In this document: one piece after another, positions 7,624 through 16,305 of the stretch | Layout of the letters: each line of letters opens with the position of its first letter | Numbering within the stretch: the stretch's first letter is position 1 | Source: an uncultured Actinomycetes bacterium | Lineage (GTDB): Bacteria > Actinomycetota > CALGFH01 | Length of the DNA stretch: 31,880 nucleotides | Reading direction: 5' to 3' | Assembly (NCBI GenBank): GCA_937881255.1 | Contig: CALGFH010000158.1 | Coordinates: forward strand, 1 to 31,880 | The notes under the pieces: generated by a model | Database searches by the model: none | Seen by the model: the letters and a program-made list of their open reading frames with translations, nothing else | Told to the model about the DNA's origin: nothing | Position numbers and translations under genes: made by a program

Positions 7624-9756
7624 TCAGCGTTGGCTGGCCTTGGCCCCGGCCCGGGCCTCGACCCCGCGGCGCAGGGCCAGCTCGCGCAGCCGCTTGTGGC
7701 TGGCGACCCGGCGCTCACCCTCGGCCGGCTCGCTGCGGTGCCAGCTGCCGTCCTCGGACAGCTCCCAGGCCTGCACGTTGTCGGCCAGCATGACGTCCAG
7801 GACCTCCTGGAGCCGGCCGGTCAGGTCGGGGTCGGTGACCGGGGTCACGCACTCGACCCGCAGGTCGAGGTTGCGGGGCATCAGGTCGGCCGAGCCGATG
7901 TAGTACTCGCGCCGCTTGCCGTTGGCGAAGTTCCAGATGCGGCCGTGCTCCAGGAACCGGCCCACGATCGAGCGGACCCGGATGTTCTCGCTCACCCCCG
8001 GGACCCCCGGCCGCAGCCGGCAGATGCCCCGCACGATCAGGTCGATCTGCACCCCGGCCTGCGAGGCGGCGTACAGGGCGCGGATGCAGGCCGCGTCGAC
8101 CAGGGAGTTCATCTGCAGGGTGATGCGGCCCGGGCGGCGGCTGGAGTGCTTCTCGGCGACGCCGTCGATCAGCTCGATGACGCCCTGGCGCAGGAAGTTG
8201 GGGGCGACCAGGATCTTGCGGTAGCGGCCGCCGCGGGCGTAGCCGGTGAGCGAGTTGAACAGCTCGGTCAGGTCGGCGCCCAGGTCCTCGTCGCAGGACA
8301 GCAGGCCCAGGTCGGTGTAGAGCCGGGCCGTCTTGGCGTTGTAGTTGCCGGTGCCGATGTGGACGTAGCGGCGGATGCCGCCGTGCTCGCGCCGCACCAC
8401 CAGGGCGGTCTTGGAGTGGGTCTTGAGCCCGACCAGCCCGTAGGCGACATGGCAGCCGGCCCGCTCCAGGGCCCTGGCCCAGCCGATGTTGGAGGCCTCG
8501 TCGCCGCGCGCCTTGACCTCGACCAGGACCACCACCTGCTTGCCGGACTCGGCCGCCTTGATCAGGGCGGTGACGATCGGCGAGTCGCCGTCGGTCCGGT
8601 ACAGGGTCTGCTTGATGGCCAGCACGTCGGGGTCCTCGGCGGCCTGCTCGATGAACCGCTGCACCGAGGTCGAGAAGGCGTCGTACGGGTGGTGGACCAG
8701 CAGGTCGCCCTCGCGCAGGGTGGCGAACAGGTTGACCGAGTCCTCCTCGGTGCCGAGCAGCCGCGGCTGGGTGGTCCCGACCCAGGGCTCGTCGGCCAGC
8801 TCGGGCCGGTCGAGGGCCGAGACCAGCCCCATGAGGTCGCCCAGGTTGAGCGGCCCCTCCACCGTCACCAGGGCGTCGTCCTCGACCTCGAGCTCGCGCT
8901 GGAGGAGCCGGACCACGTGGTCGGGCATGCTCGAGGCCACCTCGAGGCGGACCACCACCCCGAAGCGCTGGCGGCGCAGCTCCTGCTCGACCGCGACCAG
9001 CAGGTCGTCGGCCTCGTCCTCGGCCAGCTCGATGTCGGCGTCGCGGGTCACCCGGAAGGGGTGGGCCTCGACCACGTCCATGCCCGGGAACAGCTTGTCC
9101 AGGTGGGCGGCGATCACCTGCTCCAGGGGCACGAAGGTGTTGCCGTCGCCCAGGGAGACGAACCGGGGCAGGATCCCCGGCACCTTGACCCTGGCGAAGC
9201 GGTCGCGGGCCGTGCCGGGGTCGCGCACGGTCACGGCCAGCGACAGCGACAGGTTGGAGATGTAGGGGAACGGGTGGCTGGGGTCGACGGCCAGCGGCGT
9301 CAGCACCGGGAAGACCTGGCGCTGGAAGTAGTCGCGGGCGAAGTCCCGCTGCTGGTCGTCCAGGTCGGCCATGTCGGCGATGCGGATGCCGGCCTCGGCC
9401 ATGGCCGGGCAGATGTCGTCCAGGTACACCCGCACCTGGTGCTCGATGGTCGGGCCGACGTGCTTGGCGATCGCCTCGAGGGTCTCGCTGGGGGTCCAGC
9501 CGTCGGAGCCGCGGGTGACCATGCCCGCCTCGACCTGGTCGCGCAGGCCGGCCACCCGGACCATGAAGAACTCGTCCAGGTTGGAGGCGAAGATGGCCAG
9601 GTACTTCAGCCGCTCCAGCAGCGCGATCTCGGGGTCGGCGGCCATGGCCAGGACCCGGTCGTTGAACTGCAGCCAGGAGATCTCGCGGTTGATGTACAGG
9701 TACGGGTCGTACAGGTCGCGTTCCGCCGCTTCCGGCGCGGTCTCGGTCTCGGTCAC
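7624..9756 (-). CDS. ppk: Polyphosphate kinase 1
   Basis: Reversibly transfers the terminal phosphate of ATP to polyphosphate. About 710 residues with the four-domain PPK1 order. The N-terminal domain begins YLYINREISWLQFNDRVL and continues FASNLDEFFMVRVAGL. The catalytic half has TLYRTDGDSPIV, the autophosphorylated histidine in LKTHSKTAL (residue 447 from this start) and the second conserved His in YVHIGTGNYN (466). I chose GTG at 9756 because AGGAG stands ten bases before it. An in-frame TTG at 9798 would add 14 basic residues but has no ribosome site. Lies downstream of the DUF885 gene on the same strand with a 62-base gap, and 86 bases before tkt. Confidence 0.95.
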   Translation of the reverse strand: MTETETAPEAAERDLYDPYLYINREISWLQFNDRVLAMAADPEIALLERLKYLAIFASNLDEFFMVRVAGLRDQVEAGMVTRGSDGWTPSETLEAIAKHVGPTIEHQVRVYLDDICPAMAEAGIRIADMADLDDQQRDFARDYFQRQVFPVLTPLAVDPSHPFPYISNLSLSLAVTVRDPGTARDRFARVKVPGILPRFVSLGDGNTFVPLEQVIAAHLDKLFPGMDVVEAHPFRVTRDADIELAEDEADDLLVAVEQELRRQRFGVVVRLEVASSMPDHVVRLLQRELEVEDDALVTVEGPLNLGDLMGLVSALDRPELADEPWVGTTQPRLLGTEEDSVNLFATLREGDLLVHHPYDAFSTSVQRFIEQAAEDPDVLAIKQTLYRTDGDSPIVTALIKAAESGKQVVVLVEVKARGDEASNIGWARALERAGCHVAYGLVGLKTHSKTALVVRREHGGIRRYVHIGTGNYNAKTARLYTDLGLLSCDEDLGADLTELFNSLTGYARGGRYRKILVAPNFLRQGVIELIDGVAEKHSSRRPGRITLQMNSLVDAACIRALYAASQAGVQIDLIVRGICRLRPGVPGVSENIRVRSIVGRFLEHGRIWNFANGKRREYYIGSADLMPRNLDLRVECVTPVTDPDLTGRLQEVLDVMLADNVQAWELSEDGSWHRSEPAEGERRVASHKRLRELALRRGVEARAGAKASQR

Positions 9757-9818
9757 GGCGGTTCGGCTCCTGGTTCGGTTCCTGCGTCGATCAGCCAATC
9801 ATGTCTCGACCGGCGCGG

Positions 9819-11333
9819 CTAGCCCTTGAGTCCCTCCAGGGCGGGGGCCATCAGGCCCAGCGGCGGCGAGCCGAGGCGCAGCAGGGCGTCGTGGAAGCGG
9901 GCGTGGGAGTAGCCGGCGCCCCAGCGGGCGCGGGCCTGGTCGCGGAGGCGCAGGATCTCCAGCTTGCCCCAGGTGTAGCGGCCGTAGGTGGGGTCGAAGG
10001 TGGCCCGGGCGGCCTCGGTGCGGGCGGCCGGGCCGTAGCAGAAGGCGTCGGCCTCGAAGCGGGCGGCGCCCTCGGAGACCGTCATGGTGCCGGCGTGGGT
10101 GCCGATCGACACGGCCAGGCGGGTGACCCGCTGGAGCGCCTCCAGGGCGACCCCGGCGGCGAAGCGCGGGTCGTCGGCCCGGAAGCCCTCCTCGATGCAG
10201 ACCTCCTCGGTGTAGTGGGCCCAGCCCTCGACGAACGACAGCGAGAGCAGGGTCCGGCGGACGTCGGAGGTGAGCTGGCGCAGCCGCCGCCCGTGGGCGA
10301 AGTGGCCGGGGGCGACCTCGTGGACGGTGATGGCGGGCAGGGTGGCCCGGCTGAACACCTTCAGCCAGTCGTCCTGCTCGGTGGCCGGCCAGTCCGGCTC
10401 GGGCGGGGAGATGTAGTAGCGGGAGGGGGCGTCGGCCTCGTACGGGGCCGCCCAGGACATCATGGCCAGGGCCCACCGGCGCGACGGGGGCGACGGCGCG
10501 ACCAGGCACTCGCCGTCCAGCCCGGGGACCAGGCCCCGCTCCAGGGTGAAGGCGATCGACTCGGCGGTCAGGGCCTCGGCCTCGCGGAGCACGCCGTCGG
10601 CGTCGGGGTGGTCCTCCAGCAGCCAGGCCACCACCTCGGCGGTGGGCTGGCCCGGCCGCAGCCGCCCGCAGGCCTCGTCCAGGATGGCCCGCATCCGGTC
10701 CCGCTCGGCGTCGGCCCGCTCCTCCAGCCGGCCCAGGTCGGCCTCCATGGCCTCGCCGGTGCCGAGCAGCCGCTCCAGCGGCCCCCGGCCCAGCGCCGTC
10801 TCGGGGTGGCCCTCGGCGGCGGCCGCCTCCAGGTGGGCGACCAGCCGCTTGTGGGCCTCGACGGCCCGCTCGACCACCGGGTCGGCCCGCTGCACGTCAA
10901 GGTCGGCGGGGAGGCCCTTGGCGGCGGGCAGGAGGGCCTCGGCGACCGGGGCCGGGACCCGGTCGAGGGCGGCCACGGCGGCCTCGACCGCGTCCGGCCA
11001 GGCGGCCAGGTGGCGCCGGCGGGCCTCGGCCCGCTCGGTGGCCGGGGCGTACTCGCGGTCGTAGCAGGACACGTCCAGGGCGGCCACGTGGTACAGCGGG
11101 TTGGCCCGGTGCAGCTCCAGCTCGCCCAGCTCCAGGCGGGCCAGCCGCTCGAAGGCGGCCAGCTGGGCCTCGTCGTGCGGGTCGTCCTCGGGTGGCCCGC
11201 CGAGCCGGGCCAGGGCCGCCCGGACACCCTCCGGGGAGAGGTCCTCGACCCGGCCGTCGTACTCGTGGCGGCCGATGTACTCGCGGACCGAGCTCATCGA
11301 CAGGTCACAGAGCGCCCGCAGTCGCTGGTTCAT
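9819..11333 (-). CDS. DUF885 family protein, probable zinc metallopeptidase
   Basis: 504 residues. The C-terminal half has the DUF885 hallmark HEVAPGH at 338-344 (HExxPGH pattern, expected to hold zinc) and the downstream acidic partner in EGWAHYTEE (Glu369). Both are typical of this family of predicted peptidases. The usual residue after PGH (often HLQ) is here FAHG. No signal peptide is visible, so it is probably cytosolic, unlike many exported DUF885 members. The helical N-terminal 300 residues are rich in Ala, Arg and Glu. ATG at 11333; a TAGGCT box eight bases ahead suggests a leaderless or near-leaderless message. Substrate is unknown. Confidence 0.85.
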   Translation of the reverse strand: MNQRLRALCDLSMSSVREYIGRHEYDGRVEDLSPEGVRAALARLGGPPEDDPHDEAQLAAFERLARLELGELELHRANPLYHVAALDVSCYDREYAPATERAEARRRHLAAWPDAVEAAVAALDRVPAPVAEALLPAAKGLPADLDVQRADPVVERAVEAHKRLVAHLEAAAAEGHPETALGRGPLERLLGTGEAMEADLGRLEERADAERDRMRAILDEACGRLRPGQPTAEVVAWLLEDHPDADGVLREAEALTAESIAFTLERGLVPGLDGECLVAPSPPSRRWALAMMSWAAPYEADAPSRYYISPPEPDWPATEQDDWLKVFSRATLPAITVHEVAPGHFAHGRRLRQLTSDVRRTLLSLSFVEGWAHYTEEVCIEEGFRADDPRFAAGVALEALQRVTRLAVSIGTHAGTMTVSEGAARFEADAFCYGPAARTEAARATFDPTYGRYTWGKLEILRLRDQARARWGAGYSHARFHDALLRLGSPPLGLMAPALEGLKG

Positions 11334-11341
11334 GACCGCCG

Positions 11342-11347
11342 AGCCTA
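11342..11347 (-). promoter_or_regulatory. Putative -10 of DUF885 gene, near-leaderless
   Basis: TAGGCT on the minus strand fits TANNNT. Only eight bases separate it from the ATG at 11333, so transcription would begin at or within a base or two of the start codon. No ribosome site fits in that space. Inference from position only. Confidence 0.4.
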
Positions 11348-11449
11348 CGGGGGACCGCCCGGATCGTCCAGTTCCTTCCCGCGCGCCGTTCGAGTAGCTC
11401 GAGGAGTGTGAGAGACTCCGCGGGACCGGTTCAAGAGCTTGGGGGGCAC

Positions 11450-12469
11450 ATGGCCGGACGGCTTCGTCCTCGGCGGCGCGGGCTGGTGGCGCTGTCGGCT
11501 GCTGCTGGGCTGCTGGTGGTCGGCTGGCTGGCGACCACGCCGTGGCTGGTCGACCACTGGCCGCGGGTCCTGGCGGTGGTGCTGTTCCTGTTCGTCTTCG
11601 TGGTCCCGCGCTGGTTCGTGCCCGCCCGCTCGGCGGCCTCGCTGGCCGGGGTCGAGGACCCGGCGGCCAGGGGCCGGCTGGAGGACGACCGGCTCAAGCT
11701 CCAGAACGACGTCCGCATCGGGCTGCTCCAGGCGGTCGCCGGGGTGGCCGTGATCGCCGCCGTGGTCGTCACCTGGCAGCAGCTGGAGACCGACCGCCGC
11801 CAGCTCCGCCAGCAGCTCGAGGTGGCCGGCCAGGAGCAGGCCGGCGAGCGCTTCGCCCGCGCCCTCGACCAGCTGGGCAGCGAGCAGCTGGACGTCCGCC
11901 TGGGCGGCATCTACGGGCTGGAGCGGATCGCCGCCCGGGCCCCGGGGGCGGCCGCGGCGGCCGCCGGCGGCGCCTACCGCCCGCCGGGGTCGGGCGACCC
12001 GCCGTCGGTGTTCTGGGGGTCCCAGGACCGGGCCCAGGTGTTCGAGATCCTGTCCGCCTATGTCCGGACGACCTCGCACCGCCCGCCGATCGGGCCCGGG
12101 GGGGCGGACGCGACCCTGCAGACGAGCCAGCCGGACGTGAACGCGGCCGTGACCGTGCTGGCCCGCCGGACGGTGCTGGAGGGCGACCCGCCGCTCGACC
12201 TGAGCGGGTCGCTGCTGCCCTCGGCCCGGCTCGGCTGGGCCCGGCTGGCCAGGGCCGACCTGCGCGGCGCCGACGTCCGCGGGACCAGCCTCCAGCACGC
12301 CGACCTGGCCGGGGCGCACCTGGAGCAGTCGCTGCTCTGCGGCACCCAGTTCCAGGGGGCCGACCTGCGCGGAGCCCACCTGGCCGGGGCCAGGGCGAGC
12401 GCCGACACCCGCTGGCCGACCGGCTTCGACTGGCGCGCCGCCGGGGCCCGGCTGGTCGAGGCCTGCTAG
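11450..12469 (+). CDS. Membrane-anchored pentapeptide-repeat protein
   Basis: 339 residues. Three hydrophobic segments at about 11-30, 38-57 and 90-110 are followed by a charged helix (QQLETDRRQLRQQLE). Then comes the ERFARALDQLGSEQLDVRLGGIYGLERIA region (133-161), a block found in many membrane pentapeptide-repeat proteins. Near the C-terminus is a run of A(D/N)LxG-type pentapeptides (LARADLRGADVRG, ADLAGAHLEQ, GADLRGAHLAG) expected to form a short quadrilateral beta-helix. Function is not known; I infer a scaffold or interaction role at the membrane. ATG at 11450 lies just after a G-run. An upstream in-frame GTG at 11408 has its ribosome-like GAGGAG only one base away, so I prefer 11450. 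Ends six bases from the convergent GMC gene. Confidence 0.75.
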   Translation: MAGRLRPRRRGLVALSAAAGLLVVGWLATTPWLVDHWPRVLAVVLFLFVFVVPRWFVPARSAASLAGVEDPAARGRLEDDRLKLQNDVRIGLLQAVAGVAVIAAVVVTWQQLETDRRQLRQQLEVAGQEQAGERFARALDQLGSEQLDVRLGGIYGLERIAARAPGAAAAAAGGAYRPPGSGDPPSVFWGSQDRAQVFEILSAYVRTTSHRPPIGPGGADATLQTSQPDVNAAVTVLARRTVLEGDPPLDLSGSLLPSARLGWARLARADLRGADVRGTSLQHADLAGAHLEQSLLCGTQFQGADLRGAHLAGARASADTRWPTGFDWRAAGARLVEAC

Positions 12470-12475
12470 CGCTGC

Positions 12476-14395
12476 TCAGGCGAGGCGGGCGGCCAGCAGG
12501 CCGGCGGCCCGGTGGGCCAGGGCCATCACCGACAGCATCGGGTTGACGCCGCTGGCCGTGGGGAACAGCGAGGCGTCGGCGACGTACAGGCCCGGCAGCT
12601 CGTGGGTCTGGTGGTCGGGGCCGACGGCCGAGCTGGCCGGGTCGGTGCCCATGCGGCACGAGCCCATCTGGTGGTAGGAGGCCAGGGTGGCCCGGCCGCC
12701 GCCGAACCCGGCCCGGCGGGTCGCCTCGGCCCAGGCCCGCTGGGCGTCGGGGTCGCCGGGGCGGAAGGCGAACCGCTGGCGGTGGACGCTGAACACCTCG
12801 CTGGCCCCGGCGGCGGCCAGCACCTCGCCGGCCGCGGCCAGGCCCTCGGCCATGCGGGCCTCGTCGGCGGGGGCGAGGCGCCAGCGGACCCGGGGGCTGC
12901 CGTCGCGGTCGACCCGGACCCGCCCGGCGCCGCTGTCGCGGCACAGCACCCCGACCAGCGACAGGTTGGCCGACCGCTCCATCAGGGCCCGGTGCTCGGC
13001 CGCCGACCGCCAGGGCAGGGCGACCGCGGCCGTGCCCGGGTGCACGGGCACGGTCTCGAAGATGGGGGCGTACGGCCCCAGCCGCTCGCGCAGCTGGGCC
13101 GAGTAGCGGGCCTGCAAGGTGCCTTCCCACCAGCGGACCGGCTCGCCGAACACCCCCATGGCGGCGGTGCCCGGGTGCAGGCGCAGGTGGTGGCCGACCT
13201 GGCCGCCGAGGCCGGAGCGGAGCAGCAGGGCCGGGGTCTCGATGGCCCCGGCGGCGGCCACCACCGCCTGGGCCCTGACCACCAGCCGGTGCCCGCCGCC
13301 GGTGCGGGCCTCCACCCCGATCGCCCGGCCGCCGGCGGTCAGCACCCGGCGGGCGTCGGCCCCGACGACCAGCCGGGCCCCGGCCGCGGCCGCCTCCTCC
13401 AGGTAGGTGACCAGGGTCGACTGCTTGGCCCCGACCCGGCAGCCGAACCCGCACCAGCCGCAGCCGGCGTCCTGGGGGCAGCCGCGGACGTTGCGGGGCA
13501 GCGGCCCGGCGTGCCAGCCGAGCCGGGCCAGGCCCCGCTCCAGCAGCTGGTCGCGGACGCCGGGGCGGCTCTGGCCCTCGGTGACCCCGACCCGGGCGGC
13601 GACCGCCGCCCCGGCGTCGGCGAGCTCGCCCGAGGCGAAGGCCTCGACGCCGGACACCTCGGCCCACTCGGCCAGGACCGCCGGCGGGGTGACGAACGAG
13701 GTCGAGTAGTTGACCACCGTGCCCCCGCCCAGGGTCGACCCGGCGATGATCCGGCAGCCCAGGTCGTCGGTGGTCAGGGTCATGGCGTACAGGTACAGGT
13801 CGCGGTAGGCGTCGCCCTCCTGGTGGGTGAAGTCGCGCTCGGCCGCGTACCCGCCCTTCTCGAGCACGACCACGTCCAGGCCGGCCCGGGCCAGCCCGGC
13901 CGCGACCACCCCGCCGCCGGCCCCCGACCCGACCACGACCACGTCACAGGCCAGCTCCTCCTCGCCCTGGGGGCGCAGCGGCTCCAGGCGCCGGGGCACG
14001 TCGGGGGCCGGGCCGAGCGGCCCCGGGTAGCCGGTGGCGTCGCGGGCCGGGCCCGGCCAGGCGTAGGCGGCCAGCAGGGCCACCGGGCCGACGGCGGCGG
14101 CCAGGCGCCGCTGTGGCGGCAGCCCCTTGGCCCAGCGCCGCACCACCGCCTCGGCCGCGGCCGCGCCGGCACCCGGCAGCGGCACCGCCCGGCCGGTGAG
14201 CAGCAGCGCCCCGGCCCGCGAGTCGAGCGCCCGGAGCACGCCCAGCAGCTGCTCGCGGTCGCGCCGGTTGGCCGTCCGGCCCAGGATCTCCAGCATCCGG
14301 CCGGGCACCGCCGGGTCGTAGGCCTCCCCGAGGATCCCGGCGGCCAGCGCGGCCAGGACCGCCGCCTCCCGGGAGGTGACCGGAGCCGTCTTCAT
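12476..14395 (-). CDS. GMC-family FAD oxidoreductase, long-chain alcohol oxidase-like
   Basis: 639 residues. An N-terminal helical region (about 8-110, including AAVLAALAAGILGEAYDP) precedes the FAD Rossmann motif VVVGSGAGGG at 153-162. It resembles the extra N-terminal domain of long-chain fatty alcohol oxidases and the gluconate dehydrogenase subunit 3 type. A middle cysteine-rich GCGWCGFGCRVGAKQST stretch and the C-terminal HQMGSCRMG and GVNPMLSVMALAHR segments are typical of that branch of GMC enzymes. Probably oxidises a primary or sterol-like alcohol; the electron acceptor cannot be read from the sequence. No signal peptide. ATG at 14395 has no ribosome site. Divergent from the ABC transporter genes and convergent with the pentapeptide gene. 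Confidence 0.82.
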   Translation of the reverse strand: MKTAPVTSREAAVLAALAAGILGEAYDPAVPGRMLEILGRTANRRDREQLLGVLRALDSRAGALLLTGRAVPLPGAGAAAAEAVVRRWAKGLPPQRRLAAAVGPVALLAAYAWPGPARDATGYPGPLGPAPDVPRRLEPLRPQGEEELACDVVVVGSGAGGGVVAAGLARAGLDVVVLEKGGYAAERDFTHQEGDAYRDLYLYAMTLTTDDLGCRIIAGSTLGGGTVVNYSTSFVTPPAVLAEWAEVSGVEAFASGELADAGAAVAARVGVTEGQSRPGVRDQLLERGLARLGWHAGPLPRNVRGCPQDAGCGWCGFGCRVGAKQSTLVTYLEEAAAAGARLVVGADARRVLTAGGRAIGVEARTGGGHRLVVRAQAVVAAAGAIETPALLLRSGLGGQVGHHLRLHPGTAAMGVFGEPVRWWEGTLQARYSAQLRERLGPYAPIFETVPVHPGTAAVALPWRSAAEHRALMERSANLSLVGVLCRDSGAGRVRVDRDGSPRVRWRLAPADEARMAEGLAAAGEVLAAAGASEVFSVHRQRFAFRPGDPDAQRAWAEATRRAGFGGGRATLASYHQMGSCRMGTDPASSAVGPDHQTHELPGLYVADASLFPTASGVNPMLSVMALAHRAAGLLAARLA

Positions 14396-14506
14396 GGCAG
14401 CGTTGTAACCCGGCGAGGGCGGCCACACCAGCCTCCAGATGCCCGGTCCGGCGCAGCTGTGGTGTTCAATTGCGCACGCAACCACGGCGATCAAAGGAGG
14501 CCGGCG

Positions 14507-15496
14507 ACGGCGGCGGTCGAGCTCGGGGGCGTCTACCGGCGCTTCGGGCGAACCATGGTGCTCGCCGGCCTCGACCTGCGCGTCGACGAGGGCGAGCTGT
14601 ACGGGCTGATCGGGCCGAACGGGGCCGGCAAGACGACCGCCCTGCGGGTGGCCCTCGGGCTGCTCCGGGCCGACGCCGGCCAGGTACGGCTGCTCGGCCG
14701 CGACCCGCGCTCGGCCGCCGGGGCGCGGCCCCGGCGGGTCGGCAGCCTGATCGAGGCCCCGGCCCTGTCCCCGCGGCTCACCGGCCGCGAGTACCTCCTG
14801 CTGATCGCCCGCTGGGCCCAGGCCCCCGACGCCGAGGCCGACCGGGTGGTCGGGCTGCTCGGGCTGGGCCGCATGGCCGACCGGCCGACGGCCACCTACT
14901 CCTCGGGCATGCGCCAGGTCCTGGCCACCGCGGCCGCCCTGGTCGGGCCGCCCGACCTGCTGGTCCTGGACGAGCCGACGGTCGGGCTCGACCCGGGCCA
15001 CCGCCGCCGGGTCAACGACCTGCTGGGAGACCACGTGGCCAGGGGCGGGACGGTGCTGCTGTCCAGCCACCAGCTGGACGACGCCGAGCGGCTCTGCACC
15101 CGGGTGGGGCTGATGGCGGCCGGCCGGCTGGTCGAGGAGGGCCCCCCGACCGAGCTGGGCCCGGCCGCCGGCCGGTTCGAGGTCACCGTCGGCGACCCCG
15201 AGGCGGCCCTGGCGGCGCTGCGGGCCCTGCGCCTGATCTGCTGGCGGGACAACGGCAAGGTGCTGGTCGAGACGGGCGCCGCCTTCCAGGTCGGCCGGCC
15301 CGACGGCAGCGTGATCGCCCGGGCCCTGGCCGCCGCCGGGGTCTACCCCTCCGACCTGCGCCGCTCCCCCACCCTGGAGCTGGCCTACGCCGAGGTGACC
15401 AGCGGCCTGGCCCCCGACCCGCCGCGCCCGCCGACCGACCGGGAGGCCAGGCTGGAGCCCCCGTTCGACCCGCCGGTCGCCGAGGCGTTCCGGTGA
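14507..15496 (+). CDS. ABC transporter ATP-binding protein (possible ACG start)
   Basis: About 329 residues of the DrrA/CcmA type that energises a separate permease. Walker A GPNGAGKT is at about 36-43, the signature YSSGMRQ at 132-138, and Walker B with DEPTVGLDP at about 156-164, then LLSSHQLDDAERLC with the switch histidine. The C-terminal 110 residues form the accessory domain usual in this group. The start is uncertain. A perfect ribosome site AAAGGAGG ends at 14500 and is followed six bases later by ACG, not ATG or GTG. In-frame alternatives are GTG at 14459 or 14462 upstream of that site, which lack a ribosome site, or ATG at 14555, which would remove the first beta strand. The stop overlaps the permease start as GTGA. 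Confidence 0.88.
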   Translation, partial: TAAVELGGVYRRFGRTMVLAGLDLRVDEGELYGLIGPNGAGKTTALRVALGLLRADAGQVRLLGRDPRSAAGARPRRVGSLIEAPALSPRLTGREYLLLIARWAQAPDAEADRVVGLLGLGRMADRPTATYSSGMRQVLATAAALVGPPDLLVLDEPTVGLDPGHRRRVNDLLGDHVARGGTVLLSSHQLDDAERLCTRVGLMAAGRLVEEGPPTELGPAAGRFEVTVGDPEAALAALRALRLICWRDNGKVLVETGAAFQVGRPDGSVIARALAAAGVYPSDLRRSPTLELAYAEVTSGLAPDPPRPPTDREARLEPPFDPPVAEAFR

Positions 15497-16305
15497 GGCG
15501 GCAGCGGGTGGCCGGGGCGGCCGCCGTGGGGGCGCCGCGGCACCGGGCCGAGCGGCGCAGCCGCCCGTTCGCCGGGGCGGTCGGGCTGCGGGCCCGCGAG
15601 CTGGCCAGGCGGCCGGTGGTGCTGGCCGCGTTCTCGGTCCAGGCGATGGCCCTGGCCGGGGCCGAGCTGCTGGGGGCGGTGACCGCCGAGGGGCTGGGCG
15701 GGGCCGGCGACGACCTGGTCCTTGGCGGCCTGCGGGTGCTGGCCGTGCCCGGCGGGCTGGTGTTCGGGGTGCTGGTCGCGGCCGTGGTCGGGTCCGAGTT
15801 CGGCTGGGCCACCGAGCGGGCCCTGCTGGCCCGCGACCCGCGCCGGCTGCGCTTCGCCGGCTACCAGCTGGCCGTGGCCGCCGTCCTGTCGCTGGCCTGG
15901 TGGGCGGTCCAGAGCCTGCTCGCGGTCACGGTCGCGGCCCTGCTCCAGGCGGGCGGCGGCATCGTCGCCGGGGCGGCCTGGAACGCCCCCGCCCACCAGG
16001 CCGCCCTTGCCGCGGCGCTGGCCGCCACACTCACTTACGGCCTCCTGGGGGCGGCCTGCGCCCTGATCCTGCGGGGCGCCCTGGCCGGAGTGGTCGCCCT
16101 GCTCGCCTACGCGCTCCTGGGCGAGCTGGTGCTCGCCCCCCAGTGGGCCCCGGCCGCCGGCTGGACGGTGTACGCCGCGGCCGCCCGCCTGGCCGGCCAG
16201 GGCACCATCCCGGTGGCCCGGGCCGGCCTGGTCGTCACCCTCGCCTTCGTGCTCGCCCTGGGCGGCTGCCTGGCCCTGTACGCCGGCCGCCAGGTCCGCG
16301 ACTGA
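15493..16305 (+). CDS. ABC transporter permease
   Basis: 270 residues, almost all hydrophobic after a basic N-terminal tail of about 45 residues, with about six predicted membrane spans. It matches the ABC-2-type permeases that pair with DrrA-like ATPases. GTG at 15493 overlaps the ATPase stop by four bases, so the two are translationally coupled and form one exporter. Substrate cannot be told; this class moves drugs, lipids or is used in self-protection. The stop TGA abuts the convergent VOC gene stop with no base between, the two forming TGATCA. Homology of the permease is judged by pairing and topology, not by strong motifs. Confidence 0.8.
   Translation: MRRQRVAGAAAVGAPRHRAERRSRPFAGAVGLRARELARRPVVLAAFSVQAMALAGAELLGAVTAEGLGGAGDDLVLGGLRVLAVPGGLVFGVLVAAVVGSEFGWATERALLARDPRRLRFAGYQLAVAAVLSLAWWAVQSLLAVTVAALLQAGGGIVAGAAWNAPAHQAALAAALAATLTYGLLGAACALILRGALAGVVALLAYALLGELVLAPQWAPAAGWTVYAAAARLAGQGTIPVARAGLVVTLAFVLALGGCLALYAGRQVRD

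Noticed and set aside
9756..9798. TTG start of ppk at 9798
   Set aside because: No ribosome site; GTG at 9756 has AGGAG at a usable distance and gives the normal family N-terminus.
12470..12475. Bidirectional terminator between pentapeptide and GMC genes
   Set aside because: Only six bases lie between the stops; no hairpin with a T-run was found.
14470..14481. TTGCG-CA-CGCAA inverted repeat before the ABC ATPase
   Set aside because: Five-base arms in GC-rich DNA occur readily by chance, and no promoter could be placed next to it.
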